Notes: a model not told the origin generated them from the sequence alone. Shown: positions 46,227-55,072, numbered from the stretch's first letter. The stretch: DNA of 64,000 bases from CAWKEY01 sp963696315 (GCA_963696315.1 CAVOJU010000051.1:1-64000), one strand, 5' to 3'. Program-made: numbers and translations.

Positions 46227-46734
46227 TTATTCCAAATCCTCAATGAATTTAATTGCATTTTTGAATTTTTCATATATTTCTTCATGAGTCTCCTCAATGC
46301 AGGACTTGCAAAATTCGAATCGACTAAGATGTTTCTAGCACGCCCTAAGAACATAAAGTCATGCTCCCATACGCATTAAATCATTTAAGGTACGCTAAAT
46401 CTGTCTTATGCTTCGTTTTTAATTCATCACCAAAATAAGAGAAAAATTTGTTTGCATTATTTTCGCATTCCAATCAAAGAGGGTGTGATATTGTCTTTCT
46501 AACCCTTTATTTCTAATAAAAGACAAAATAAGCTTGTTGCCGTTTGTAATAACTGATGAATATTCAGAAATTATTTGGACTATGCGGTCTTCAAAATAAC
46601 TTGCACAAGCCAAAATTAAAACTTTTGTAAATCCCCTGTCGGCATTTAATTTAAGTGAAATTTCGTTGTTGATACCTAAAAAATCGGTAAGTTCTTTATG
46701 TTGACTAACATAGCTATCAATAATAGTAAGACAT
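46227..46734 (-). pseudogene. HEPN-domain protein (MAE_28990-like), decayed
   Basis: The ATG at 46734 follows directly after the DUF262 gene. Joined across at least four indels the product reads: IIDSYVSQHKELTDFLGINN, then ACASYFEDRIVQIISEYSS, LERQYHTLFDW, NANKFFSYFGDELKTK, FMFLGRARNILVDSNFAS, THEEIYEKFKNAIKFIEDLE. About 168 aa when repaired. The RNxLV box with following NF is the HEPN signature, but the expected His of RxxxxH is Asp here (RNILVD). AT-rich, unlike the pqq genes on both sides. Confidence 0.7.
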
Positions 46735-46735
46735 T

Positions 46736-47899
46736 TTAAGCCCCGAAAACAATTCGGGCTCTTTTAAGTCTAGTTTCTACATTGCTTTTGCCTGCAGTAT
46801 CAGTTTGCGAGGCATTTCCAAACTCTGGATCTTCAAAAAGACGAGTAATACATTCTGGCTTAAATTTTAAAGTGTCAAGTGTTTTGTTCTTGAAAGCATC
46901 CCTACAACATGCGGCGAAGACTGCTTCAAAGAATAAGTAGCAAAACGACCAGATGAACCAAAAAATGCTCTTCTGTACGATATTGGGTGTTTTCAGAGAA
47001 AGTTTTTAAATAGGTTTTCTAGGTAGTCAATGTGACTTTCTTTGAGGTTTTTGTTTTTATTTGAAAAGGCGTTTAAAAACTTTACCATTGAAGGTTTATA
47101 TTGATCGCCATCAATGAGCATCGGGATAACTTCTAAAAAGAATCTCGACATCTCTCATATGGAGCGCAGCTTCTTATGCGTCTAGCAATTTTCTCCATCG
47201 TGTGTCATTGTTGATTCTAAAAAGCATGTTATAAAATTTAGAATGATATAGGCTGGCACGTATCTCTTGAGGGGTTAAGTTAATACCTCCAGAGTTTAAT
47301 CGGTTAAATATTTCAAACAGAGAAGAATTATTTTCCTCCGGGAGATTTTGTTTAACGATAACATTTCGAACAGTCCGCATATCAAAACTCAATTTATGCT
47401 CACCAAGGGTTGCGTAATTAAGTCCGTTATACCTGTTTTTTTGCTTAGGAATTGGATCAGAAAGAGAAAGATTAAACTTTTTAAAATAAGTATCATCTTC
47501 CAAAATTTCGTCAGGGATTTTCCCGTGTTCTCCGAAAATGCGTCGAAGTTCTACTCTCTTTTCTTTTCTTGGAAATCTTTGTTTTATGAAGTAGTAGATA
47601 GTCATCAGCCGTTGTTGTCCATCGATAACTAAAAACTTATTTCTCGACTCTTCGTATAGAAATATCTGTGGAATTGGCAAGCCTAGTAAAATTGATTCAA
47701 TCAAGTTTGGATGCTCTTGCTCAGATCCCACACATAATTTCGCTTGAAAACTGGTATCACGAGTGCACCAGACTCTACAAAATCAAATAAAGTTTTAAGA
47801 TTTAAAATCGTTTGGGGAAGCTGTTACATCATATTCTTTAATTGAATATTCTTCATTAAGCTCCGTATCTTCATCGTACCAATCATTTTTCTGTGTCAT
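46736..47899 (-). pseudogene. DUF262-domain protein (DGQQR/ParB-like, GmrSD N-domain), decayed
   Basis: About 387 codons long. From the ATG at 47899 it reads EYSIKEYDVTASPNDF, shifts to LKTLFDFVESGALVIPVFKR and NYVWDL, then shifts to a long clean stretch (47731-47174) with LIESILLGLPIPQIFLYEES, FLVIDGQQRLMTIYYFIKQR and FEIFNRLNSGGINLTPQEIR. After WRKLLD the frame breaks again, and HMRDVEILF, FLNAFSNKNKNLKESHIDYL, FEAVFAACCRDAFKNK and NVETRLKRARIVFG lie in different frames. At least five indels. IDGQQRL is the NTP-binding motif of the family. Confidence 0.8.
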
Positions 47900-47998
47900 C
47901 AAATAACCTTGAATACAAAATTTACGTGCTGATGGATTGCAGGGCGCTAAATTATGGTGCCGAAATGCGCAATATATAATCTATACAAACTTCAGAAG

Positions 47999-48742
47999 CT
48001 ATTTTTCAATATTAAAATAAGGCGGCATATTGTTGATATAAGCCAGATACATCGCATCCGCCATCGTCCATAACACATCCAGTTTAAACTTGAGGATATC
48101 CAGCATGCGCTCCTGCTGTTCGCGGGTTTTATACCAGTCCAAAGTAAGCTGCAAACCGTGCTCGACATCGCGGCGCGCTTCGGTCAGGCGTTTGCGAAAG
48201 TAGATATAGCCTTCCTGTTCAACCCATGGGTATACCTCTGGCCAGTTGTCCAGGCGCTGCTGGTGTATTTTGGGCGCGAACAGCTCGGTCAGTGATGAGC
48301 TGGCGGCCTCATGCCATTCGGCGCGGCGGGCGAAGTTGACGTAAGCATCGACAGCAAAACGCACGCCCGGCAATACATGCTTTAAAGACGTAATTTCTTC
48401 GCGGCTTAAGCCGACCGCAATGCCCAGCTGTATCCAGGCCTCGATGCCGCCGGGATCGCCGGGATGTCCGTCGTGATCGAGAATCCGCTGCACCCATTTG
48501 GCGCGGGTTTCCCGGTCTGGACAGTTAGCCATGATGTTGGCATCCTTGATCGGAATCATCACCTGATAATAAAAGCGGTTGGCGACCCAGCCTTGTAACT
48601 GATGTTTGTTAAGTTTGCCTTCATTCATCAGCGTGTGCATGGGGTGATGAATGTGGTAGTACTTTTCCATGCCGCGCAGTTTGGCTTCAAATTCTTCGCG
48701 GCTCCAGGGGGCTTGATCGGATTTAGGGTCGCAGCTGCTCAT
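47999..48742 (-). CDS. pqqC: Pyrroloquinoline-quinone synthase PqqC
   Basis: 247 aa, heme-oxygenase-like all-helical fold. Landmarks: YYHIHHPMHTLMNEGKL, GWVANRFYYQ, ILDHDGHPGDPGGIEAW and DVLWTMADAMYLAY. It performs the final ring closure and eight-electron oxidation to PQQ without metal. It follows pqqB by 8 bases. The gene that should follow, pqqD, is 1.9 kb further on. Confidence 0.97.
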   Translation of the reverse strand: MSSCDPKSDQAPWSREEFEAKLRGMEKYYHIHHPMHTLMNEGKLNKHQLQGWVANRFYYQVMIPIKDANIMANCPDRETRAKWVQRILDHDGHPGDPGGIEAWIQLGIAVGLSREEITSLKHVLPGVRFAVDAYVNFARRAEWHEAASSSLTELFAPKIHQQRLDNWPEVYPWVEQEGYIYFRKRLTEARRDVEHGLQLTLDWYKTREQQERMLDILKFKLDVLWTMADAMYLAYINNMPPYFNIEK

Positions 48743-48750
48743 GGGGTTCC

Positions 48751-49662
48751 TTATAAGTCAATTTCTAAACCATCGTAAGACACTTCAATGCCGGCGGCGT
48801 CCAGTGTCTTGCGTTCCTCTGAATCTTCATCCAGAATCGGGTTGGTGTTGTTGATATGAATCAATATTTTGCGTGTATTGGCAACGCCATTCAGCACTTC
48901 TATCATGCCGCCCGGGCCCGATTGCGGCAAATGGCCGATTTCGCGGGCTTTTTTAGGGCTGATGTGCTGAGTGCACATTTCGTCGTCGGTCCAGAACGTG
49001 CCATCAACCAGCAGGCAATCCACGGATTGCATGGCTGCCATGACGTGGGGCTCTATCTCGCCGAGTCCAGGTGAGTAAAAAACTTTTTTGCCAGTGGAAA
49101 TTTGCTCGATAATGACGCCGATATTGTCGCCTTCATGCGGATCATGCCGGTGCGGGGAGTAGGGCGGCGCCTTACTTTTTAGGGCTTGGGTATAAAAGCG
49201 CAAGTCGTCTATGCCGGGAATAGTGAAGCTGCTGCCGTCGACCGGGACGGGGTGATGATTGACCGTGCAATAGTGTTTCAGCATGGTGAATAGCGGAAAG
49301 CCAGAGCTTAGGTCCTGTTTGACCATGTCAGTGCAATAGACCTCGAGGGGCTTGCCTTCGCGCAGCATCAACATGCCGGTCGTGTGGTCGATCTGACTGT
49401 CGATCAGCATAATGGCTTTGATGCCGGTGTCGCGTACGCCTTCTTTGGGCTGTATCGCCGGGAAGGCTTCAAGCTGGGCGCGAATGTCGGGCGAGGTATT
49501 AAAAAGCAGCCAGTTTGTGTTGTCGGTACTGACGGCAATAGATGATTGGGTACGCGCTTTGCCGTTCATTTGCTTATGACGCAAGCGGTGGCAATTATGG
49601 CAGTTGCAGTTCCACTGGGGGAAGCCGCCGCCAGCACCTGAGCCGAGAACTCTGATTTTCAT
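48751..49662 (-). CDS. pqqB: PqqB, metallo-beta-lactamase-fold PQQ biosynthesis protein
   Basis: 303 aa. N-terminal VLGSGAGGGFPQWNCNCHNC with a zinc-binding Cys cluster, then the MBL-like core (DSQIDHTTGMLMLREG). Reported to hydroxylate the crosslinked PqqA tyrosine. Starts downstream of the pqqA terminator, in the same direction. Confidence 0.96.
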   Translation of the reverse strand: MKIRVLGSGAGGGFPQWNCNCHNCHRLRHKQMNGKARTQSSIAVSTDNTNWLLFNTSPDIRAQLEAFPAIQPKEGVRDTGIKAIMLIDSQIDHTTGMLMLREGKPLEVYCTDMVKQDLSSGFPLFTMLKHYCTVNHHPVPVDGSSFTIPGIDDLRFYTQALKSKAPPYSPHRHDPHEGDNIGVIIEQISTGKKVFYSPGLGEIEPHVMAAMQSVDCLLVDGTFWTDDEMCTQHISPKKAREIGHLPQSGPGGMIEVLNGVANTRKILIHINNTNPILDEDSEERKTLDAAGIEVSYDGLEIDL

Positions 49663-49730
49663 AGTTTACAAGCGGATTAACATTGGTAAAGTGGTTGTGA
49701 ATGATACGGGAATAAAGGCTGGCAGGCAAA

Positions 49731-49759
49731 AAAAAGGGGCTCATGATGAGCCCCTTTTT
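49731..49759 (-). terminator. Attenuating hairpin between pqqA and pqqB
   Basis: Palindrome with stem GGGGCTC/GAGCCCC around an ATGAT loop, flanked by A and T runs, 18 bases after the pqqA stop. It would end most transcripts after pqqA and leave weaker read-through into pqqBC, giving excess precursor peptide. Confidence 0.85.
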
Positions 49760-49777
49760 AGCCTAAGCAATTGGTTC

Positions 49778-49852
49778 TTAACGGTTGTAAATATACATGG
49801 TTACTTCAAAACCAAAACGCAGGTCTGTATAGCTCGGTGTTTCCCATTTCAT
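49778..49852 (-). CDS. pqqA: PQQ precursor peptide PqqA
   Basis: 24 aa: MKWETPSYTDLRFGFEVTMY plus four residues. The Glu and Tyr that become PQQ are E16 and Y20 in the conserved FEVTMY core. A strong Shine-Dalgarno CTGGAGG lies 8 bases upstream. First gene of the pqq operon. Confidence 0.97.
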   Translation of the reverse strand: MKWETPSYTDLRFGFEVTMYIYNR

Positions 49853-50210
49853 AGTATTAACCTCCAGGAGTTTTTAGGAATTATATGCTAGCTTGATCAA
49901 GTAAGCTGATTTGAAGTATACGATGAAGTTTTTTTTTGCGCAACTTTTGGCTGGTATTAAAGCAAACTGTGCGGTGGCTGAAGCCTTGGGAGGTAAATCC
50001 CAACGCATAAGGCATGCTATACACCGGAGGTTAATAATGTGGCCTCCGGTTGCGGGGCAGAATAAATTGATTTCCTTCAGGTATCCATTGGAAGTAGTTC
50101 ATTTACTAGATGCTTGCCTGCAATTGGATGGGTGTTTTTTTACCGGAAGTGGGGTATTATCGGCGTTCACCAAAAAAATAATAAGACAATTCACATTATG
50201 AGGAGGAACT
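49853..50210. promoter_or_regulatory. Upstream region of pqqA and of the small membrane protein
   Basis: About 360 bases between divergent genes, so the pqqA promoter should lie here. A plus-strand open frame of 96 codons (49911-50201) has no domain features or good start, and I do not call it a gene. Confidence 0.4.
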
Positions 50211-50417
50211 ATGAACGGAGTGACCGAGCTGTTTTTGGTTATGTTGTTAATAGCTGCATTTGCGTTTGCCCCGTTGGGCTATTTCATCTATAAATTTACA
50301 CAAAAAAACGGTAAACCTTTCGGAGAAACAGAACCGCACGGCGATAGCCCATCATTGGTTAACGAGCTGGCGGAAACAGTAATTCATTATATTAAAGGCC
50401 TGCTTGGAAAAAAATAG
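50211..50417 (+). CDS. Small single-helix membrane protein, unknown
   Basis: 68 aa. One membrane helix (LFLVMLLIAAFAFAPLGYFIYKF) after a short N-terminus and a hydrophilic tail ending in an amphipathic IHYIKGLLGKK. A strong Shine-Dalgarno (GAGGAGG) six bases upstream supports translation. Function unknown. Confidence 0.6.
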   Translation: MNGVTELFLVMLLIAAFAFAPLGYFIYKFTQKNGKPFGETEPHGDSPSLVNELAETVIHYIKGLLGKK

Positions 50418-50485
50418 ACTGCTTGTTGAAACAATTTCCAGACACGTCCTTGCTGCCTGGAAATTTCACCCCCACGGTTAATGAG

Positions 50486-51232
50486 TCATTGCGCCCCGCA
50501 TGTCGGGCAATTGGCATTTTTACGCAGTCTCATGGTGTTCCATTCCATGCTCAAGCCATCCAGCAGCAATAGCCGGCCGGTTAATGTTTCACCAATCGCC
50601 ATAATCAGCTTCATGGCTTCCAGCGCCTGAATGCTGCCGACAATGCCGGTGATGGGTGCTATCACGCCATTGGTCGCGCAGTTTTGCGGTTCTTCGCCGT
50701 CACTGGCGTATAAACAGTTGTAGCAGGGACTATCGTTTTTGCCGGGGGTGAACACCGAAACCTGGCCTTCAAAGCGAATAGCCGCGCCTGAAACCAGCGG
50801 CGTTTGCTGTTTGACGCAGGCATTGTTAATGGCGAAGCGGGTGCTGAAATTATCGCTGCAATCCAGGACAACATCCGCATTTTTGACCTCTGTTTCAAGC
50901 TGTTTACCTGCCAGCCGCTGTTTAATCGCCCTCACCTGTACATCAGGATTTAAATTATTCAGCGTCTGGCGGGTTGAAATTACTTTATCAGTCCCTATAT
51001 CGCCGGTGTGATGAGCAATCTGTCGTTGCAGGTTGGATAAATCCACTTCGTCATCGTCATAAATGGTGATATTGCCTATTCCGGCTGCGGCTAGATACAT
51101 TGAGGCGGGCGAGCCCAGACCTCCGGCGCCGACGATAAGCACGTGGGCATTCAGGAGTTTTTGCTGTCCCTCAATATCGCAAAGGGGCAGCATGATTTGA
51201 CGGCTGTAGCGGAGTAATTGGTGGTCATTCAT
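50486..51232 (-). CDS. moeB: MoeB/ThiF-family adenylyltransferase
   Basis: 248 aa from the ATG at 51232 (MNDHQLLRYSRQIML); a longer frame upstream is not family-like. ATP-binding GAGGLGSPASMYLAAAGIG, DDDEVDLSNLQRQ, catalytic-region NNACVKQQTPLVSGAA, and zinc Cys pairs CYNC and CPTC. It activates MoaD or ThiS C-termini; MoeB is more likely than ThiF, but context does not decide. Confidence 0.88.
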   Translation of the reverse strand: MNDHQLLRYSRQIMLPLCDIEGQQKLLNAHVLIVGAGGLGSPASMYLAAAGIGNITIYDDDEVDLSNLQRQIAHHTGDIGTDKVISTRQTLNNLNPDVQVRAIKQRLAGKQLETEVKNADVVLDCSDNFSTRFAINNACVKQQTPLVSGAAIRFEGQVSVFTPGKNDSPCYNCLYASDGEEPQNCATNGVIAPITGIVGSIQALEAMKLIMAIGETLTGRLLLLDGLSMEWNTMRLRKNANCPTCGAQ

Positions 51233-51305
51233 GGGGCATGTTGAATCGGGATGATGAGCGGGGATGATGCCAAAGAACTTGACGGACTGCAAAATCTGAT
51301 TATTA

Positions 51306-51332
51306 TTAGCACTCATTGCTGGCGAGTGCTAA
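51306..51332 (+). promoter_or_regulatory. CIRCE operator (HrcA site) upstream of groES
   Basis: TTAGCACTC, nine spacer bases, GAGTGCTAA: an exact CIRCE inverted repeat, 38 bases before the groES ATG. This predicts HrcA repression of groESL and heat induction; hrcA itself is not in the window. Confidence 0.95.
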
Positions 51333-51370
51333 TAACCAGTTTAACTTTTAAATTTTAATGTTAGGAGATA

Positions 51371-51661
51371 TTGATGAAAATACGTCCGTTACATGACAGA
51401 GTGATTGTCAAACGCGTTGAAGAGGAAACAACCACTGCGGGAGGCATCGTTCTGCCTGGTTCTGCGGCTGAGAAGCCAAGCCAAGGTGTGGTATTGGCCG
51501 TTGGCAATGGCAAACTGCTGGACAGTGGCGAAGTTCGTCCATTAGACGTAAAAGTGGGCGATAAAGTGCTGTTTGGCAAATATGCCGGTAACGAAGTTAA
51601 AGTTGATGGCGAAGAACTGATCGTTATGCGCGAAGAAGACATCATGGGCGTTTTAGGTTAA
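51371..51661 (+). CDS. groS: Co-chaperonin GroES
   Basis: 96 aa. IRPLHDRVIVKR, the mobile loop EETTTAGGIVLPGSAAEKP and the C-terminal MREEDIMGVL are typical. It caps GroEL. RBS GGAG upstream. First gene of groESL, preceded by CIRCE. Confidence 0.98.
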   Translation: MMKIRPLHDRVIVKRVEEETTTAGGIVLPGSAAEKPSQGVVLAVGNGKLLDSGEVRPLDVKVGDKVLFGKYAGNEVKVDGEELIVMREEDIMGVLG

Positions 51662-51713
51662 TCCCGAGTCTTTATTTTACTCATAATCATTTAACAATAG
51701 TTTAGGAAAAAAA

Positions 51714-53363
51714 ATGGCAGCAAAAGACGTATTATTTGGTGATGACGCACGTGGCCGTATGGTAAGAGGCGTTAACATTTTGGCAAACGCAGTCAAGGTA
51801 ACCCTGGGTCCAAAAGGCCGCAACGCGATTCTCGACAAAAGCTTCGGTGCCCCCACCATCACTAAAGACGGGGTATCGGTTGCGAAAGAAATCGAATTGA
51901 AAGACAAATTCGAAAACATGGGCGCGCAAATGGTTAAGGAAGTGGCGTCAAAAACTTCCGATGTAGCCGGCGACGGCACCACCACTGCAACGGTATTGGC
52001 TCAATCTATCGTTAACGAAGGTTTAAAAGCCGTTGCTGCGGGCATGAATCCCATGGATCTGAAACGCGGTATCGATCTGGCGGTTTCCAAAGTGGTTGAT
52101 TCGATCGTTGCCTCTGCTGCGCCTTGCACAGACAACAAAGCGATTGCCCAAGTCGGCACCATCTCTGCAAACTCTGATGAATCCGTCGGCCAAATTATCG
52201 CCGAAGCCATGGAAAAAGTCGGCAAAGAAGGCGTGATCACCGTTGAAGAAGGTACTGGCCTGAACAACGAACTGGACGTGGTTGAAGGTATGCAGTTTGA
52301 TCGCGGTTACCTGTCGCCTTACTTCATCAACAACCAGGAAAACATGAGTGTTGAGCTGGAAGATCCGTTTATTCTGATTTACGACAAAAAAATCTCCAAC
52401 ATCCGCGAAATGTTGCCTATTCTGGAAGCCGTTGCCAAATCCGGCCGGCCATTATTGATCGTTGCTGAAGATGTCGAAGGCGAAGCCCTGGCGACGCTGG
52501 TGGTCAATACCATTCGTGGTATCGTCAAAGTCGCGGCAGTTAAGGCGCCTGGTTTTGGTGACCGTCGTAAAGCCATGCTGGAAGACATCGCTGTGTTGAC
52601 CGGTGGCGTAGTGATTTCTGAAGAAGTGGGTTTAAGTCTGGAAAAAGCGGAACTGGCTCAATTGGGTACCGCGAAGAAAATCCAAATCAGCAAGGAAAAC
52701 ACCACGATTATTGATGGCGCGGGCTCTGAAGCGCAAATCAAGGGCCGTGTTGCCCAAATTCGTGCCCAGGCTGAAGATGCCACTTCTGACTACGACAAAG
52801 AAAAACTGCAAGAGCGCCTGGCTAAATTGGCCGGTGGTGTTGCCGTGATCAAAGTCGGCGCGGCGACTGAAATGGAAATGAAGGAAAAGAAAGCCCGCGT
52901 AGAAGATGCGTTGCACTCAACACGTGCAGCGGTAGAAGAAGGCGTGGTTGCCGGCGGCGGTACCGCGCTGATTCGCGCCCTGTCTGCTTTGGAAAGCCTG
53001 CAAGGAGCCAACCACGACCAAAGCGTGGGTATCAATATTCTGCGCCGCGCCATGGAAGAGCCATTGCGTCAAATCGTTGCCAACTCGGGCGACGAGCCTT
53101 CGGTTGTGCTGAACGAAGTGGCCAAAGGCAAAGGTAACTTCGGTTACAACGCGGCAACCGGCGAATACGGCGACATGATCGAAATGGGAATTTTAGACCC
53201 GGCGAAAGTGACGCGTACCGCATTACAAAACGCGGCTTCTATTGCAGGTTTAATGCTGACGACAGAAGTGATGGTTGCAGATGCGCCTAGCGATGAAAAA
53301 GGCCATGGCATGCCGGATATGGGTGGCATGGGCGGTATGGGCGGTATGGGCGGCATGATGTAA
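51714..53363 (+). CDS. groL: Chaperonin GroEL
   Basis: 549 aa. ATP site VTLGPKGRNAILDKSFGAP and DVAGDGTTTATVLAQ, and the C-terminal GGM repeat tail ending in GGMM. Essential ATP-dependent folding chamber. It follows groES by 52 bases, with a strong terminator behind. Confidence 0.98.
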   Translation: MAAKDVLFGDDARGRMVRGVNILANAVKVTLGPKGRNAILDKSFGAPTITKDGVSVAKEIELKDKFENMGAQMVKEVASKTSDVAGDGTTTATVLAQSIVNEGLKAVAAGMNPMDLKRGIDLAVSKVVDSIVASAAPCTDNKAIAQVGTISANSDESVGQIIAEAMEKVGKEGVITVEEGTGLNNELDVVEGMQFDRGYLSPYFINNQENMSVELEDPFILIYDKKISNIREMLPILEAVAKSGRPLLIVAEDVEGEALATLVVNTIRGIVKVAAVKAPGFGDRRKAMLEDIAVLTGGVVISEEVGLSLEKAELAQLGTAKKIQISKENTTIIDGAGSEAQIKGRVAQIRAQAEDATSDYDKEKLQERLAKLAGGVAVIKVGAATEMEMKEKKARVEDALHSTRAAVEEGVVAGGGTALIRALSALESLQGANHDQSVGINILRRAMEEPLRQIVANSGDEPSVVLNEVAKGKGNFGYNAATGEYGDMIEMGILDPAKVTRTALQNAASIAGLMLTTEVMVADAPSDEKGHGMPDMGGMGGMGGMGGMM

Positions 53364-53399
53364 ACGTGCCGTCTTAAAGCTCTGTTGCTTTAAGCAAAA

Positions 53400-53434
53400 A
53401 AGCCCCGGCTGTTTATTATTAACAGCCGGGGCTT
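53400..53434 (+). terminator. Rho-independent terminator after groEL
   Basis: Near-perfect stem AAGCCCCGGCTGTT/AACAGCCGGGGCTT with a TATTATT-type loop and TTCTTTTTT tail, 37 bases after the groEL stop. Confidence 0.9.
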
Positions 53435-53504
53435 TTCTTTTTTGTACGGCAGAATCGGGTGATTGGGGTATTTGTTTGGCAAAAGCCCCGCTGTGGAGTG
53501 CGGC

Positions 53505-53918
53505 TTATTTTAACGGCCGGCCTTTGGCATCTTTGTGCATCTGACCGCCAAACAGCAGTACGGCCTCGATAAATCCCCAAAGCAAACCGAATCCGCCGGT
53601 GACAAAGGTCAGTGCCAGTTGCATCAAAGCGATCCAATAATAGCCTAAATACAGCCGGTGTATGCCGGCACCACCTAAAACCAGAGCCAGGACAGCCGCC
53701 AGATACCGGTATTTAACCGCCTCTGGTTTGACCAGATAAGCGCCTACCAGATTGATATTAAGCGCGGTAGTCTTATTGGCATCGAACATCACGTCATCGC
53801 CGGCTTCGGGCGGCGCTTCCGCTACCCAGTCATCGATGTGAAATTGAAAAAATTTTTTACCACTTTTTATCACCCCGGTTTGCATATCAGGATCATAACT
53901 TTCTATATGCCCAATCAT
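53505..53918 (-). CDS. TM2-domain membrane protein with N-terminal OB/cold-shock-like domain
   Basis: 137 aa. Residues 1-60 (GHIESYDPDMQTGVIKSGKKFFQFHIDDW) resemble a cold-shock-like beta barrel, in which GxI..YdpxxxxGxI is the start. Residues 68-130 are a TM2 domain: two helices with the GGAGIHRLYLGYY turn. Function unknown; such fusions are common in proteobacteria. Convergent with groEL. Confidence 0.8.
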   Translation of the reverse strand: MIGHIESYDPDMQTGVIKSGKKFFQFHIDDWVAEAPPEAGDDVMFDANKTTALNINLVGAYLVKPEAVKYRYLAAVLALVLGGAGIHRLYLGYYWIALMQLALTFVTGGFGLLWGFIEAVLLFGGQMHKDAKGRPLK

Positions 53919-54092
53919 TTATTTATTCTCTTTTTTTTAAATATGACGGGTACTTCAGTTTTTTATAGGCTGCTCTTGCTGGTCAACTTCCGCGACAAGA
54001 CAAGGCGTTCAAACTCTGCCTGAACCGGCCTATGGAAGACAGTTTGTCTGTTGCATGCACCCCAAACAACATAATCTACTAGGGCTACTGCA

Positions 54093-54536
54093 TCAATCAT
54101 CCTGCAAACGTACCGCCAGCACATCGCAGCGGGCATGATGCAGGACGCCATTTGCCGTAGAGCCCAGCAACAGGGCCCAGCCATGCCGTCCATGTGAGCC
54201 GACAACAATCAGATCCACCTCGTTTTCTTCGGCAAGCCTGATAATTTCAAGTTTCGGGCTGCCCAGTTCCAGCCATTGACAGTCTTCCGCAATGCCCAGT
54301 AATTCAGCCTCTTTTGTCAGTCTTTTTTTGGCTGCCGTCATCAGTTCTTCGGTGACATCGGCATCAAAAGGAATAGCTGAACCATACGCCTCATCGGCAA
54401 TTGGCAAATTATCAATGACATGCACAATACTCAATTTGGCCTGATATTTGTCCGCCAAGTCTTTTGCCCGGTTCGCAACCTCTTTGTTGTGCTCAGAAAA
54501 GTCGGCCGCCAATAATATATGTTTGTAACCTACCAT
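54093..54536 (-). CDS. Universal stress protein, UspA family
   Basis: 147 aa. N-terminal YKHILLAADFSEHNKEVANRA and the nucleotide-binding loop VVGSHGRHGWALLLGSTANGVLHHA (GxxG..9..GS/T), so it is of the ATP-binding type. It lies 8 bases after the membrane protein gene on the same strand. Confidence 0.93.
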   Translation of the reverse strand: MVGYKHILLAADFSEHNKEVANRAKDLADKYQAKLSIVHVIDNLPIADEAYGSAIPFDADVTEELMTAAKKRLTKEAELLGIAEDCQWLELGSPKLEIIRLAEENEVDLIVVGSHGRHGWALLLGSTANGVLHHARCDVLAVRLQDD

Positions 54537-54544
54537 AACTCCCC

Positions 54545-55072
54545 CTATTCAGTTCCGGTAACTCCAGGAAACAACAAAGCCATCACCTGATAAGATCCCA
54601 GTATGTATAAAAACGCCAGACCCAAGCTAAACATCAAGGGTTTTTCCAGCGCGTTACGAATAATATGACCGGTCACTGCCCAGTGCCAGGCCATTAAACC
54701 AAGCATGACTGAAAAAGCCAATAAAGTCATGCGCCCTGTTATCAGTGAAGCCGTGCCGGGCAAGGCAAAAAAACTAATCAGCGCATCTGTACCCAATAAT
54801 GCGCAGCTGGTTTGATAAAATCGCCCCAGCCGCCGTCCCAGATACAGCATTATCCAGCTAAAGCCGAATACCAGTATAACGCCAACACCGGCCTGCAATA
54901 ATGCACTAGGCCATTGGCTACTCATGGACAACATCAAAAAACTGACCACTGCATCGACGAGCAGCATTATATGCAGCAGCGTCCGCGAATGCGGCACATC
55001 CTGAGGGCCTTTCTTGAACAGGCAAATATCAAATATGAGTTTTAAGATGTCCAGCATTGCTTTATTTTCCAT
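54545..55072 (-). CDS. Integral membrane protein of unknown function
   Basis: 175 aa with about four to five membrane helices after a short cytoplasmic N-terminus (FDICLFKKGPQDVPHS). The KKGPQD(V/L)P segment followed by helices recalls small Yip1-like or inner-membrane proteins, but no family is certain. Co-directional with uspA, 8 bases upstream of it. Confidence 0.6.
   Translation of the reverse strand: MENKAMLDILKLIFDICLFKKGPQDVPHSRTLLHIMLLVDAVVSFLMLSMSSQWPSALLQAGVGVILVFGFSWIMLYLGRRLGRFYQTSCALLGTDALISFFALPGTASLITGRMTLLAFSVMLGLMAWHWAVTGHIIRNALEKPLMFSLGLAFLYILGSYQVMALLFPGVTGTE

Noticed and set aside
49911..50201. 96-codon plus-strand frame upstream of the small membrane protein
   Set aside because: No family features and no good ribosome-binding site; it overlaps the expected pqqA promoter region.
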